A stretch of 64,000 nt of DNA, taken from Candidatus Gastranaerophilales bacterium (lineage in GTDB: Bacteria > Cyanobacteriota > Vampirovibrionia > Gastranaerophilales > Gastranaerophilaceae). Made by a program: the position numbers and the translations under genes. The DNA lies in the NCBI GenBank assembly GCA_944324165.1, contig CALUVG010000005.1, positions 1-64,000 on the forward strand, read 5' to 3'. Below the pieces are notes generated by a model. It made no database searches. It was not told the DNA's origin and was given only the letters and a program-made list of their open reading frames with translations. This document shows positions 6,797 through 15,808 of this stretch, piece by piece; position 1 is the first letter of the stretch, and each line of letters opens with the position of its first letter.

Positions 6797-9391
6797 ATGC
6801 AAAAAATATTTTTTATAATGTTTTTGTTTTTTATAAGCACATCTGTCAGTGCGAATGAATATTCAGTAACAACATTCGGACAACTAATGGATATTAATCC
6901 TGAAAGCGGTGATACAATAGTTATTGATGCAAACTTGCTTTCTACAGAAGATATAGGAAGTAATTTTGAGAATGCCGATTTAACTTTTGACGGTAATGAT
7001 CATTATATTGACGGAGGGGATAACTTTTCCGGGTTTGTGTTTAATCAAGATACATTATTTTATGAAGTCGGGGTTAGAAATTGTAAAGGACAAACATATA
7101 ATAATTCCACATTTGCAGGGGCTGTGTATAATAATGGCGGCAATTTAAATATAGACAGCTCTGCATTTAATGATAATTTTGTTGATTCAAACGGGTTAAA
7201 TTTTGGGATCGGCGGTGCTGTTTATAATCTTGCGGATGGATATATAAATGTTAATAATGCGCTTTTTGCAAATAATTATAGTAATGGTGCAGCGGCATAT
7301 GGCGGTGCTCTTGCAAATGGAAGTTTAACATTAAATACAGGTACCGTTGATGTCAGCAATAGTACATTTTTGTATAATTATGCAGAAGGTACTGTTGCCC
7401 CATATGGCGGTGCTATTTTTAACAATGGCGATATAACTATTAATAATAGCAGATTATTCTACAATTTTATTAAAGGTGATGAAGGTTTGTTTTCTGCAGG
7501 TGGTGCGATTTATAATATAGGCACTCTGACTATTAACGGAGGAACAATAAATAACAATTATGGAGAAGGCGGTTCCGGTACTCTTGTTAGAGGCGGGGCT
7601 ATTTATAATAATAATAGTTTAACCATTAATGATACAATTATTCGTAATAATCATGTTGATTCCGACCTGGGCGGCGAAGGCGGGGCTATATTTAATGATA
7701 CAAACGGAGATTTGACAATCACAAATTCAATCGTCGAAAATAATAATGTTAATAATGCGCCGTTTGGTGAAGGCGGGGCTATTTATAACAACAATATAAT
7801 GAAAATCAGTAATTCCACATTCAGAAACAACTATGACAGAAATGGTGAGTTAAACGATCTTTATAACAATTCAACAGGAATTATTGAATTTAACTCTGAT
7901 GGTATAACTAATATTTTGAGCGGTATAGCCGGTACCGGTACAATAGATAAAAATGATAGTGGGATATTAAATCTTGGTGGTATTAATAAAAATTATACAG
8001 GTACATTCAATTTTAACGGAGGAACTGTAAAGCTCCTTAAAGACAGTAGTTATTTTACTGCCGCAAATACAAATTTTGCAAATAATGTATATTTTGATAT
8101 GCAAAACGGGCAGATTAATAATATAAATTTTGGCAATTTATCACTTTCAGGTCAAAGTAACATTTTGCCGGATGTTAATTTCAACACAAACACAATGGAT
8201 ACAATAAATGCATCTTCACTAAACGGCAGCGGTTCAATTTTTGTACCTTCACTTGCACTTGAAGGTACCCCGAAAGGAAACTTTATTTCAATACCTTTTG
8301 CAGATAGTGTGTTGAAGGACTATGTAAACTACAATTCCACAACAATACATACACCAATTTATAATTATGCGGCTAGTTATGATTCAGCGAACGGACATTT
8401 TGAATTTAGGAGGGATGGATTTAATTCCGCAATTTTATCCGGAGAAGTTGCTGCACAATTAACCGGTTATTTGACTCAAATTGACACTTACAAAAATGTA
8501 TTTGCAAACCTTGATATGGTAATGATTACACCGCCAGATGCACGCGGCGGATTTGCGTCACAAAACAAAATAGCGGCGTCAGGTAGAACTTTTGCATTTT
8601 CACCGTTTTTAATGCCTGAACAACGTCGCGGGGTTTGGATTAAACCATATTCTACCTTTGAAAATGTTCATCTTGATAACGGACCACGTGTAAGTAATGT
8701 AAGTTATGGCAGTATGTTCGGGGTAGAAAGTGAATTGACAAAACTTAAAAAAGGCTGGTACACATTGTATGGCGGCTATGCCTCTTATAACGGCTCTCAT
8801 CAGGCTTTTGACGGTAATGGCATTTATAATAACGGCGGTTTATTAGGTATTGATGCCGTCTTTTATAAGGGTAATTTTTTCAGTGCGTGGACGGCAAATG
8901 TAGGAGCTAATGCCTCCGAAGCCTCTACAAATATGGGAAATGATAATTTTTCGATGCTAAATACAGGTATTGCTCAAAAAACGGGCTACAATTTTGAAAC
9001 TTTAAAACGAAGATTGATAATTCAGCCGAGTATTATGACTTCATACACTTTTGTTAACACATTTAATTACACAGCTCCGGGCAATGTTAACATTAATACG
9101 GAGCCATTGCATGCTATTCAAATTGAGCCGCAGATAAAACTAATAGGGAATTTCAAAGAATATTTACAGCCTTATATTGCTGTATCAATGGTTTGGAATA
9201 TAATTGATCACGCCAGATTTCAGGCAAATGATGTTTACCTGCCTGACCTGTCGATTAAACCATTTGTACAGTATGGGGCAGGTATACAAAAACGTTACGG
9301 AGACAAATTTACAGGATTTTTGGAAGCAATGATTAGAAATGGAGGAAGAAACGGTATAGCATTACAATTTGGTCTGCGTATAAGTATATAA
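6797..9391 (+). CDS. Autotransporter-like outer membrane protein with GGAIYN repeats
   Basis: 864 residues starting with a signal peptide (MQKIFFIMFLFFISTSVSA, cleavage before NEYS). Residues ~90-370 carry about ten imperfect repeats built around GGA(I/V)YN, LTIN and FxNN, typical of right-handed beta-helix passengers and of chlamydial Pmp-type proteins. The C-terminal ~260 residues, from GVWIKPYSTFE to the final FGLRISI, look like an autotransporter beta-barrel with alternating strands and a terminal aromatic/hydrophobic strand. The protein should be secreted by the type V route and exposed on the surface, possibly as an adhesin. An in-frame TTG at 6776 exists, but the ATG gives the clean signal peptide. 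Its ligand is unknown. Confidence 0.85.
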   Translation: MQKIFFIMFLFFISTSVSANEYSVTTFGQLMDINPESGDTIVIDANLLSTEDIGSNFENADLTFDGNDHYIDGGDNFSGFVFNQDTLFYEVGVRNCKGQTYNNSTFAGAVYNNGGNLNIDSSAFNDNFVDSNGLNFGIGGAVYNLADGYINVNNALFANNYSNGAAAYGGALANGSLTLNTGTVDVSNSTFLYNYAEGTVAPYGGAIFNNGDITINNSRLFYNFIKGDEGLFSAGGAIYNIGTLTINGGTINNNYGEGGSGTLVRGGAIYNNNSLTINDTIIRNNHVDSDLGGEGGAIFNDTNGDLTITNSIVENNNVNNAPFGEGGAIYNNNIMKISNSTFRNNYDRNGELNDLYNNSTGIIEFNSDGITNILSGIAGTGTIDKNDSGILNLGGINKNYTGTFNFNGGTVKLLKDSSYFTAANTNFANNVYFDMQNGQINNINFGNLSLSGQSNILPDVNFNTNTMDTINASSLNGSGSIFVPSLALEGTPKGNFISIPFADSVLKDYVNYNSTTIHTPIYNYAASYDSANGHFEFRRDGFNSAILSGEVAAQLTGYLTQIDTYKNVFANLDMVMITPPDARGGFASQNKIAASGRTFAFSPFLMPEQRRGVWIKPYSTFENVHLDNGPRVSNVSYGSMFGVESELTKLKKGWYTLYGGYASYNGSHQAFDGNGIYNNGGLLGIDAVFYKGNFFSAWTANVGANASEASTNMGNDNFSMLNTGIAQKTGYNFETLKRRLIIQPSIMTSYTFVNTFNYTAPGNVNINTEPLHAIQIEPQIKLIGNFKEYLQPYIAVSMVWNIIDHARFQANDVYLPDLSIKPFVQYGAGIQKRYGDKFTGFLEAMIRNGGRNGIALQFGLRISI

Positions 9392-9420
9392 ATCTATACC
9401 CAAAGTTACAGAGGAAGTGA

Positions 9421-9586
9421 ACAGTGAACGGTTATTACAAAAGGCACTAAGGCGCTAAGTTACTAAGGCACTAAGTATTTACAAAAAATCAGGCATTATG
9501 GAATACCCACATTGCCTTATTTTGTAACAACAGTTCACTGTTTCACCGTTCACTGTTCACTACCTCCGTATCTCCTTAGTGCCTAC
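9421..9586. repeat. 3' flank cassette shared by prepilins A and B
   Basis: Downstream of both prepilin genes occur the same words in the same order: GGCACTAAG, GAGGTAGTGAACAGTGAAC, TGTTGTTACAAAAT, then the AGGCAA...TGCCTGATTT terminator. Here they are on the minus strand and include extra GTGAAC and CTTAGTGCC repeats. The copy after A is at 4921-5010. It suggests duplication of gene, hairpin and flank as one unit. Confidence 0.75.
9483..9531 (-). terminator. Terminator of prepilin B
   Basis: On the minus strand the stem AATAAGGCA/TGCCTGATT is followed by a T-run. It is homologous to the prepilin A terminator. Confidence 0.7.
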
Positions 9587-9613
9587 AATTAAGAGGACAA
9601 AGTCTTCTTAATC
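9587..9613 (-). other. Hairpin containing the stop codon of prepilin B
   Basis: This is the counterpart of 4894-4920: arms of 12 nt with a 3-nt loop and the TAA in the left arm. Two bases differ from the A copy, leaving one mismatch and one wobble pair. Confidence 0.7.
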
Positions 9614-10660
9614 GGATATACAGACCGCCAGCAGGCTAGGATTGTCGCGGTTGCCGAAGTCGTACTTGTTCCAGGACAAGCCGGTATTGTAAAAGAACAT
9701 GTTGTACGCAAACAGACCATCCTCCTGCCCTGACCAAACATAGAACGAGCCAGAAGACGCTGAGACTGAGAGAAATTGAAATGCTTTTTCTGTATCCATT
9801 GTTTTTTCACTTGAATTTATACTATCAGTATTATATACATATTTTGCAAGCTCTATTAACTGATCATGGTTTGGTATGTTACTAACTCCGCCACATGCTT
9901 TCACTGCACCAGCCCAGTAGTCACTTGTATAGCCTCCACAATATGCCTTATTATTTCCATAGCCTTCATCTGCTATCTGTTCGCATTCTGCTTTGCTTAG
10001 GGCACTATACCCTGTTCCTGGGGCTAATATCTGGCTTATACAAAATCCTAGCTCCTCTTCCGGTAATAAACATCCTGTTACTCCTGCAAGCTGTTTTACA
10101 TTTCCATTATGAGCAATATCCTTACCGTTTGTATTCGGATTTTTGTTGCCTGACACATCATACAATATTGCCATGCTTGCTGAAGTTGCACTAAACTGGT
10201 TATTGAATGGTTGTTGCTCGGTATTAGGATTGTAGGCAATAATTGCATTTACGCCATTTGCGAATTGCACGGCTACAGTATCCGTATCCCAATCGTCTTG
10301 TCCTAAGCTTGCAGCATTTTTGATTGTGGACATGTCAATCGGGTCTTCGCCCTCATTCCAGATTACCTCTTTATTAAAACATTTTGTTATGTTACTATTG
10401 TCACATACGCGAGTTATTTTTATGTATTTCTTCAATTCATTTACGAAGTCCATGGTATTTGAATAGCCTGCAAGTTTTTCTTCGGTATTCATCTGACGCG
10501 TTGCAACTTCGAGACGTTTTGTGAACACATCCTGTGCTGTTGACCATGCCTTTTCATTGTAATTCTGGATTAATGCTGGTAATGTCAGCACAGCAACCAC
10601 ACCAATGACTGCTAGTGTTATTAGGACCTCTGCGAGAGTAAAGGCTTTTAATTTATACAT
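9608..10660 (-). CDS. Prepilin-like protein B with hypervariable lectin-like C-terminus
   Basis: 350 residues with a short leader MYKLKA, then FTLAEVLITLAVIGVVAVLTLP, the type IV prepilin cleavage site and helix. The body matches prepilin A residue for residue over long stretches (for example KRLEVATRQMNTEEKLAGYS) despite many silent DNA differences, so the body is under purifying selection. After FYVWSGQE the last 37 residues differ from A in sequence and by one residue in length. There, 27 codons end in G or C and 18 end in C. A GGAGG ribosome site precedes the ATG. The gene is divergent from a small HTH-like gene and shares a regulatory spacer with it. Confidence 0.85.
   Translation of the reverse strand: MYKLKAFTLAEVLITLAVIGVVAVLTLPALIQNYNEKAWSTAQDVFTKRLEVATRQMNTEEKLAGYSNTMDFVNELKKYIKITRVCDNSNITKCFNKEVIWNEGEDPIDMSTIKNAASLGQDDWDTDTVAVQFANGVNAIIAYNPNTEQQPFNNQFSATSASMAILYDVSGNKNPNTNGKDIAHNGNVKQLAGVTGCLLPEEELGFCISQILAPGTGYSALSKAECEQIADEGYGNNKAYCGGYTSDYWAGAVKACGGVSNIPNHDQLIELAKYVYNTDSINSSEKTMDTEKAFQFLSVSASSGSFYVWSGQEDGLFAYNMFFYNTGLSWNKYDFGNRDNPSLLAVCISD
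9610..9742 (-). other. Candidate DGR-type variable region of prepilin B
   Basis: The codon series after GQE is rich in TAC, AAC, TTC, GAC, GGC and CGC, between the conserved FYVWSGQE and AVC anchors, and it ends in the stop-codon hairpin. It has one more codon than A, so a different template repeat, or indels, must be assumed if a DGR is responsible. Confidence 0.5.
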
Positions 10661-10695
10661 CTTTTATACCTCCATTTCTAATACCATATTTAAAG

Positions 10696-10742
10696 ATAAT
10701 CATACTTAACGTTAACATAATCATATTATATTACATGATTAT
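10696..10742. promoter_or_regulatory. ATAATCAT operator-like cluster
   Basis: ATAATCATA occurs at 10696-10704 and 10717-10725, exactly 21 bp (two helical turns) apart, with an inverted ATGATTAT at 10735-10742. The cluster lies between divergent prepilin B and the small HTH gene, so it is a natural operator candidate. Confidence 0.5.
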
Positions 10743-10844
10743 CATATCATATGGCATTGTGTCAAGTCCAACTTGTAAATAATAAACACTTATCTGTATA
10801 CATTCCTCAAAAATGCTCTTAAAATTATTTTTAAGAGAGGACTT

Positions 10845-11093
10845 ATGAAGAAAAAACGTATTATCCCGAAAGAATATGCAAAAGCTATTCAAAATGAAGT
10901 AAAACAATATATCTACTCAAGAGGAATGAATTATGATATGGTTGCAAAACTGATTAACCAAAAATACCCTGATGCAAGTGCCGACCAAAATAATTTAGCT
11001 CATAAAGTTAACACGGGTAATATTAAATACATTGAAATAAAAGAACTTGCTGATATATTGAATTATGATATTAAATGGGTTAGCAGAATATAA
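10845..11093 (+). CDS. Small HTH-like protein divergent from prepilin B
   Basis: 82 residues, basic N-terminus (MKKKRIIPK), then predicted helices and a segment reading NNLAHKVNTGNIKYIEIKELADILNYDIKWV. This looks like a Cro/C1-type fold in which a K-x-x-x-G turn is followed by a helix choosing a target. The same architecture is seen in the 69-residue protein at 42552, which is likewise divergent from prepilin C. It is likely a DNA-binding regulator of its neighbour, but no family name can be given with certainty. A GAGAGGA ribosome site precedes the ATG. Confidence 0.65.
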   Translation: MKKKRIIPKEYAKAIQNEVKQYIYSRGMNYDMVAKLINQKYPDASADQNNLAHKVNTGNIKYIEIKELADILNYDIKWVSRI

Positions 11094-11097
11094 AAAA

Positions 11098-11125
11098 AAG
11101 CCGTCTTTTGGAAAAGAACGGCTAC
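11098..11125 (-). terminator. Possible leftward terminator
   Basis: Imperfect stem AGCCGTcTTTT/AAAAGaACGGCT. Read leftward it is followed by a run of T, so it would stop transcripts arriving from prs. Confidence 0.5.
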
Positions 11126-11212
11126 CAGACTTGGGGAGGATTATGAAAACAAATTTTTCATAATTATAATTCTCACTACGTCGAAACATTTTCTAAACTT
11201 GACTACATTATA

Positions 11213-11241
11213 AAAATCTCCTCTATATAGAGGAGATTTTA
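11213..11241 (-). terminator. Terminator of prs
   Basis: A perfect palindrome AAATCTCCTCTAT with its complement lies 25 bp after the prs stop. It is followed by T-rich DNA on both strands. Confidence 0.75.
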
Positions 11242-11265
11242 TCTTTTTCATACTTCACTAATGTT

Positions 11266-12276
11266 TTACACCTGAATATCTTTTTCAAATCCAAACAATG
11301 AACTTACAGATTCATCGTCATGAATTCTTGAAATTGCCTGTCCCAAAAGCGGAGCAACTGAAAGCTGTTTAATTTTATCAGGCATGTTTTCTATATCCAG
11401 AGGTATTGTATTTGTTACTATACATTCTTTAATCGGTGCATTTGCAAGACGTTCAATTGCCGGTCCTGAAAATACAGGGTGGACAGCACATACATAAACA
11501 TCTTTTGCACCTTCTTTTTTCAACAGTTTTGATGCCTCACAAATCGTTCCAGCAGTATCAATTAAATCATCAAAAAGAATACAAACTTTATCCTTAACAT
11601 CACCTATAACATGACTTGCTATTGCCTCGTTATGTTTATCACGGCGTTTGTCAATAATTGCTAGAGTAGTACCTATTTCTTTTGCAAGATGTCTTGTTCT
11701 TTGCACTCCACCTGTATCAGGGCTTACTGCAACCATGTCATCCGGATTAATACCAAGCTTTTTAATATAATTCACCAAAATTGGCATCGCAAAAATATGG
11801 TCGACAAGAATATTAAAGAACCCCTGAATTTGACCGGTATGCAAGTCCATTGCAAGAACTCTATCTGTTCCAGCTGTTGTCAATAAATCAGCAACAAGTT
11901 TTGCTGTAATAGCCTCGCGTCCGGAAGTTTTTCTATCCTGTCTTGCATATCCGTAATAAGGAATTACTGCTGTAATTGTTTTGGCACTTGCTCTTTTGAA
12001 CGCATCTATTATAATTAACAATTCCATCAAATTTTCATTTACAGGGTTACAAAGCGGCTGAATGATAAAAACATCATCACCACGCACACTTTCTTTAACC
12101 TGTACATAAATTTCACCGTCCGCAAAATTTTTCACTACCATAGGACCAATTGTTGTGCCCAGATAGTCTGCTATTTCCTGAGCAAGTTTAGGATTAGAAC
12201 GTCCGGCAAAAAGTTTTATGTCATGGGTCGGATTAATTGTACGTTCTAACTGTTCAAGAGGCATTTCCAAAACCAT
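11266..12276 (-). CDS. prs: Ribose-phosphate pyrophosphokinase
   Basis: Makes PRPP from ribose-5-phosphate and ATP for nucleotide, histidine and NAD synthesis. 336 residues with the class I features: [16 protein letters not shown] near the N-terminus, the ATP loop [11 protein letters not shown], the [12 protein letters not shown] segment, and the PRPP-binding loop [14 protein letters not shown]. It has about 20 residues more than E. coli Prs, mostly at the N-terminus. The upstream AGAAGGAA site supports the ATG at 12276. A promoter (12312-12340) and two palindromic boxes (12352-12373) precede it. Confidence 0.96.
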   Translation of the reverse strand: MVLEMPLEQLERTINPTHDIKLFAGRSNPKLAQEIADYLGTTIGPMVVKNFADGEIYVQVKESVRGDDVFIIQPLCNPVNENLMELLIIIDAFKRASAKTITAVIPYYGYARQDRKTSGREAITAKLVADLLTTAGTDRVLAMDLHTGQIQGFFNILVDHIFAMPILVNYIKKLGINPDDMVAVSPDTGGVQRTRHLAKEIGTTLAIIDKRRDKHNEAIASHVIGDVKDKVCILFDDLIDTAGTICEASKLLKKEGAKDVYVCAVHPVFSGPAIERLANAPIKECIVTNTIPLDIENMPDKIKQLSVAPLLGQAISRIHDDESVSSLFGFEKDIQV

Positions 12277-12311
12277 TTAATTCTATTTCCTTCTTTCTGC
12301 ATCGCTTTTAT

Positions 12312-12340
12312 ATTATAAAACTTAGGGCTGGTAACCTCAA
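12312..12340 (-). promoter_or_regulatory. prs promoter
   Basis: On the minus strand TTGAGG (12340-12335) and TATAAT (12317-12312) are separated by exactly 17 bp. Confidence 0.65.
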
Positions 12341-12351
12341 GTTTTTTTTAA

Positions 12352-12373
12352 GTAATATTACAAGTAATATTAC
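12352..12373. promoter_or_regulatory. Tandem GTAATATTAC palindromes
   Basis: Two identical 10-bp palindromes with centres 12 bp apart, just upstream of the prs -35 and about 90 bp before the DUF4127 gene. This is an operator candidate for a dimeric regulator. Confidence 0.5.
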
Positions 12374-12429
12374 GTTTATTTAAAAACAGGGGAAAAAATT
12401 TTTTGCGCATTTTTTAATTTGTTAATAAT

Positions 12430-12458
12430 TTGATAAACACTGAATAATCAGATATAAT
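12430..12458 (+). promoter_or_regulatory. Promoter of the DUF4127 gene (leaderless)
   Basis: TTGATA (12430-12435), 17 bp, TATAAT (12453-12458). The ATG starts 6 nt later, at the expected transcription start, and there is no ribosome site. Confidence 0.7.
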
Positions 12459-12464
12459 GCATAT

Positions 12465-13820
12465 ATGAAAATAGGATTTGTGCCAATAGATAACAGACCG
12501 GTTTGTTATAGTTTACCTGAGATGTGTGCAGCAATTGATGCTGACATTGAGTTTTTTATACCGGAAAGAGAATGGCTTGGTGATTTAACAAGATATGCAG
12601 ACAGAGACAAAATCTTTGAATGGCTGAAAATTCTGCCTCAACTTGATGCAATTATAATATCGCTGGACACGATTGCCTATGGCGGGCTTATACCTTCAAG
12701 ACGTTGTACGGATAGTTTTGAAGAGATAAAACAGCGCGTTCAACTGTTAAGCCAAATTTTGGAAAGTAAACATGCAAAAGTGTATGCTTTTTCAAGTATA
12801 ATGCGTATTTCAAACAACAATATTAATGAGGAAGAAAAAGAATACTGGGCAAAATATGGCAAAAAAATATTTGACTATTCTTACCAAACGCATAAACTGG
12901 GACATGAAAGCTGTGTAGGCAATTTAATTCCTTCAGATATTCTTCAGGATTATCTTGAAGGGCGCAAACGCAACTTTGAAATTAATAAAATGTATCTTGA
13001 GATGCAAAAACAAGGAATTTTTAACACATTAATATTTTCAAAAGACGATTGTGCTGAATACGGATTTAATGTTCAGGAAGCAAAGGCTTTAGAAAAACTC
13101 GGAGGATTTACCAAAACAGGGGCAGATGAAATTCCATTAACACTGCTTGCACGCGCCATCAGTGATTTTCAGGCAGAAAAATTAAAGATTGCGCCAATAT
13201 TTCTTGAACCTTCACAAAAGGATTTAATTTCAAATTATGAAGATGTTTCTATTGAACAGTCCGTAAATGGGCAGCTTGAACTTGCGGGTTGTGAGGTTGT
13301 TGATAAACAACAGGCGGATGTTCTGCTATATATCAACAATTTTGAAGAACATCAGGGTGAGATTGTTATGAAAGTTGCAACCAGACCTTTTTGCAAAGAC
13401 TGGAATATCCCAACCCAACCTTATATGATAGCAGATGTAAGATTTGCTAACGGTGCTGACAACGCATTTATACATAAACTGTTTGAAAAAGAATTAGGAG
13501 AGAACTTCTACGGCTATTCCGCATGGAACACATCTGCAAATACCCTCGGCAGTCTGATTTGTGCCGGTGTTATCAAATATTTTGCAAAAGAATATGATGA
13601 CCGTGCATTTAAAAAATTGCAGGCAGTCAGATTTTTGGATGATTGGGCATATCAGGCAAATGTTCGTCAGCAGCTTGAGAAACCTGACGTAGAAAAAATT
13701 AAAGAAAAAATGCGACCGTTTGAGGCGATTATATCGCAGCAGCTTGAGATAAAAGTTGATGCAAAATATACTTTTCCATGGCACAGGCTTTTTGAGGTTG
13801 AAGTAAATGAGTCTAATTGA
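12465..13820 (+). CDS. DUF4127 family protein
   Basis: 451 residues with the hallmarks of DUF4127: an N-terminal PIDNRPVCY motif, SLDTIAYGGLIPSRR near residue 65-80, and a C-terminal WNTSANTLG segment. It is a probable cytoplasmic enzyme of the alpha/beta type. The family has no established reaction, although conserved Asp/Asn/Arg residues suggest a carbohydrate- or nucleotide-related active site. The gene overlaps the start of mntP by 14 bp, so the two are co-transcribed. The leaderless promoter reads directly into the ATG. Confidence 0.85.
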   Translation: MKIGFVPIDNRPVCYSLPEMCAAIDADIEFFIPEREWLGDLTRYADRDKIFEWLKILPQLDAIIISLDTIAYGGLIPSRRCTDSFEEIKQRVQLLSQILESKHAKVYAFSSIMRISNNNINEEEKEYWAKYGKKIFDYSYQTHKLGHESCVGNLIPSDILQDYLEGRKRNFEINKMYLEMQKQGIFNTLIFSKDDCAEYGFNVQEAKALEKLGGFTKTGADEIPLTLLARAISDFQAEKLKIAPIFLEPSQKDLISNYEDVSIEQSVNGQLELAGCEVVDKQQADVLLYINNFEEHQGEIVMKVATRPFCKDWNIPTQPYMIADVRFANGADNAFIHKLFEKELGENFYGYSAWNTSANTLGSLICAGVIKYFAKEYDDRAFKKLQAVRFLDDWAYQANVRQQLEKPDVEKIKEKMRPFEAIISQQLEIKVDAKYTFPWHRLFEVEVNESN

Positions 13821-14346
13821 GATATTTTTACTTGCAATAGCCCTTGGAATTGACTGTTGCGTTGTATCATTTTCGCAGGGGTTAATTTTTAAATCTCAGC
13901 GTGTGAAAAATTCACTATTCCTTGCGCTTACAATGGGAATATTTCAGGGGCTGATGCCCTGTATCGGTTATACTGGGGCGGATGTAATCCACAAATATGT
14001 AGCGCCATTCAGTGATATTATTGTTTTTGCAATTTTTTTAATTCTCGGGATAAAATTTATTGCAGAGGCATTTCAGCCAAAAGAGGATGAAATATGCTGT
14101 ATCGGCTTTAAATGTCTTGTAGGAATGGGAATTGCGACAAGTATAGATGCGCTTGTTGCAGGCGGCAGTCTAAATTTTAGCCGCACACCGCTTGTGGAGC
14201 CTGCCATGATAATCGGGGCTGCGTCATTTATAATGTCATTAGCAGGATTTTGGAGCGGAAATTTGATTAAGAATTTCCCGTCAAAGTATCTTGAGATATC
14301 CGGCGGAATAATCTTGATACTTCTGGCTATCAAGGCTATTGTGTAA
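13807..14346 (+). CDS. mntP: Putative manganese efflux pump MntP
   Basis: 179 residues with six hydrophobic segments in two homologous halves, beginning MSLIEIFLLAIALGIDCCVVSFSQGL as two family pieces (ALGID and SFSQGL). The second half carries GMGIATSIDALVAGGSL. The aspartates in ALGID and SIDAL match the metal-binding Asp positions of the family. It should export Mn2+ across the inner membrane. A manganese riboswitch was not seen, and the start lies inside the DUF4127 gene. Confidence 0.85.
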   Translation: MSLIEIFLLAIALGIDCCVVSFSQGLIFKSQRVKNSLFLALTMGIFQGLMPCIGYTGADVIHKYVAPFSDIIVFAIFLILGIKFIAEAFQPKEDEICCIGFKCLVGMGIATSIDALVAGGSLNFSRTPLVEPAMIIGAASFIMSLAGFWSGNLIKNFPSKYLEISGGIILILLAIKAIV

Positions 14347-14402
14347 AAAATATGTATATGTTTTCATGTCCGAGAAAACATTGGTAAATATTGCCCAAAA
14401 GT

Positions 14403-14431
14403 GCCGTGGCGCGAAAAATTCGCGCCGCGGC
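14403..14431. terminator. Hairpin between convergent mntP and pgk
   Basis: A GC-rich stem GCCGtGGCGCGAA/TTCGCGCCgCGGC with one wobble pair in an AT-rich spacer. T-runs are poor on both sides. Confidence 0.55.
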
Positions 14432-14456
14432 TTCCATAAAATATTTATTTATATGA

Positions 14457-15659
14457 TTACTTATCATCAAGAGCTGCAACACCAGGAAGAATTTTCCCTT
14501 CAATAAATTCAAGTGATGCACCGCCGCCTGTTGATACGTGAGTGAAATCTTCTGCTTTAAAGAATTTTTTAGCAGCAGAAACAGAATCACCGCCGCCGAT
14601 TACAGAAGTTGCACCATTTTTAGTTGCTTCAACAATAGCTTCTAATACAGCTTTTGTACCTTCTGCAAATGCCGGATTTTCAAAAGCCCCAACAGGTCCG
14701 TTCATCAAAATTGTTTTTGAATTTTTAAGAACTTCTGCAAATGCTTTTCTTGAGTCCGGACCGGCATCTACGCCTTCAAATCCGTCAGGAATTTCATCAA
14801 TTTTAACGAATTTGTTAGTGCCGTTACCTGAAAAATCATCAGTAACAAGAACATCAGTTGCCATAACAAGTTTAACACCTTTATCAGCAGCTTTCTTTTC
14901 AATAGCTTTAGCAACTTCTAACTGATCATCTTCACAAATTGAGTTACCGATTTTACCACCGTTAGCTTTTACAAATGTATAAGCCATGCCGCCGCCGATA
15001 ATCATGTTGTCAACTTTATCTAGCAAGTTTTCTAAAACACCGATTTTAGAAGAAACTTTAGCCCCGCCTACAACTGCGGTAAATGGACGTGTAGGATTGT
15101 CAAGAGCCTGAGATAAGCATCTTAATTCTTTTTCCATTAACAAACCTGACACAGCCGGTTTCAAAACTTTTGCCAATTTAGCAGTTGATGTGTGGTTTCT
15201 ATGTGCAGCACCAAATGCATCGTTTACATAGAAATCACCAAGTTTAGCAAGTTCATTTGCAAAAGTCATATCATCGTCTTTTGCTTCTTCAGCTTTGTAG
15301 TAACGAATGTTTTCTAACAAAGCGACTTGACCGTCTTTCAGTGCTGCTAATTCTTTTTCAGCACCTTCACCAACCGGAGTTGAAACGAATAATACATCTT
15401 CACCTAAAACTTTTGATAAGTATTTAGCAACAGGGGCAAGTGTAAATTCAGGGTTTCTTTCACCTTTTGGTCTGCCCAAGTGAGCCATCAATATAATTTT
15501 GGCTCCTTTATCTTTCAGGTATTTTACTGTAGGCAAAATTGCCTGAATTCTTGTGTCATCTGTAACATTTTTGTCAGCATCAAGAGGAACGTTAATGTCA
15601 ACTCTGACTAACGCTCTTTTTCCCTGGATGTCTCCTAAGTCTTTAATTGATTTTTTCAT
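14457..15659 (-). CDS. pgk: Phosphoglycerate kinase
   Basis: Glycolytic enzyme that transfers phosphate from 1,3-bisphosphoglycerate to ADP. The 400-residue monomer shows RVDINVPLD near the N-terminus, MAHLGRPKG, the [16 protein letters not shown] substrate loop, [10 protein letters not shown], the [11 protein letters not shown] hinge and the C-terminal nucleotide loop [11 protein letters not shown]. The length is standard. AAGGAG precedes the ATG. It is monocistronic here, with a terminator-like hairpin shared with mntP. Confidence 0.98.
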   Translation of the reverse strand: MKKSIKDLGDIQGKRALVRVDINVPLDADKNVTDDTRIQAILPTVKYLKDKGAKIILMAHLGRPKGERNPEFTLAPVAKYLSKVLGEDVLFVSTPVGEGAEKELAALKDGQVALLENIRYYKAEEAKDDDMTFANELAKLGDFYVNDAFGAAHRNHTSTAKLAKVLKPAVSGLLMEKELRCLSQALDNPTRPFTAVVGGAKVSSKIGVLENLLDKVDNMIIGGGMAYTFVKANGGKIGNSICEDDQLEVAKAIEKKAADKGVKLVMATDVLVTDDFSGNGTNKFVKIDEIPDGFEGVDAGPDSRKAFAEVLKNSKTILMNGPVGAFENPAFAEGTKAVLEAIVEATKNGATSVIGGGDSVSAAKKFFKAEDFTHVSTGGGASLEFIEGKILPGVAALDDK

Positions 15660-15808
15660 AAGTTTTCTCCTTATTTAAAACTTCGCAACTAAATTCTACA
15701 CAAAACAAAAATTTTACGCAATGCTAATCCAATATTCATAAATTCCCCTGCTAGGCAATTTCAAAAACAAAATTTTAGTATAGATTAATATGACAAAGGG
15801 AGGTAAAA

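Noticed and set aside
11140-11163. Six-codon minigene after GGGGAGG downstream of prs
   Set aside because: The ribosome site is good, but a six-residue peptide cannot be supported without conservation data.
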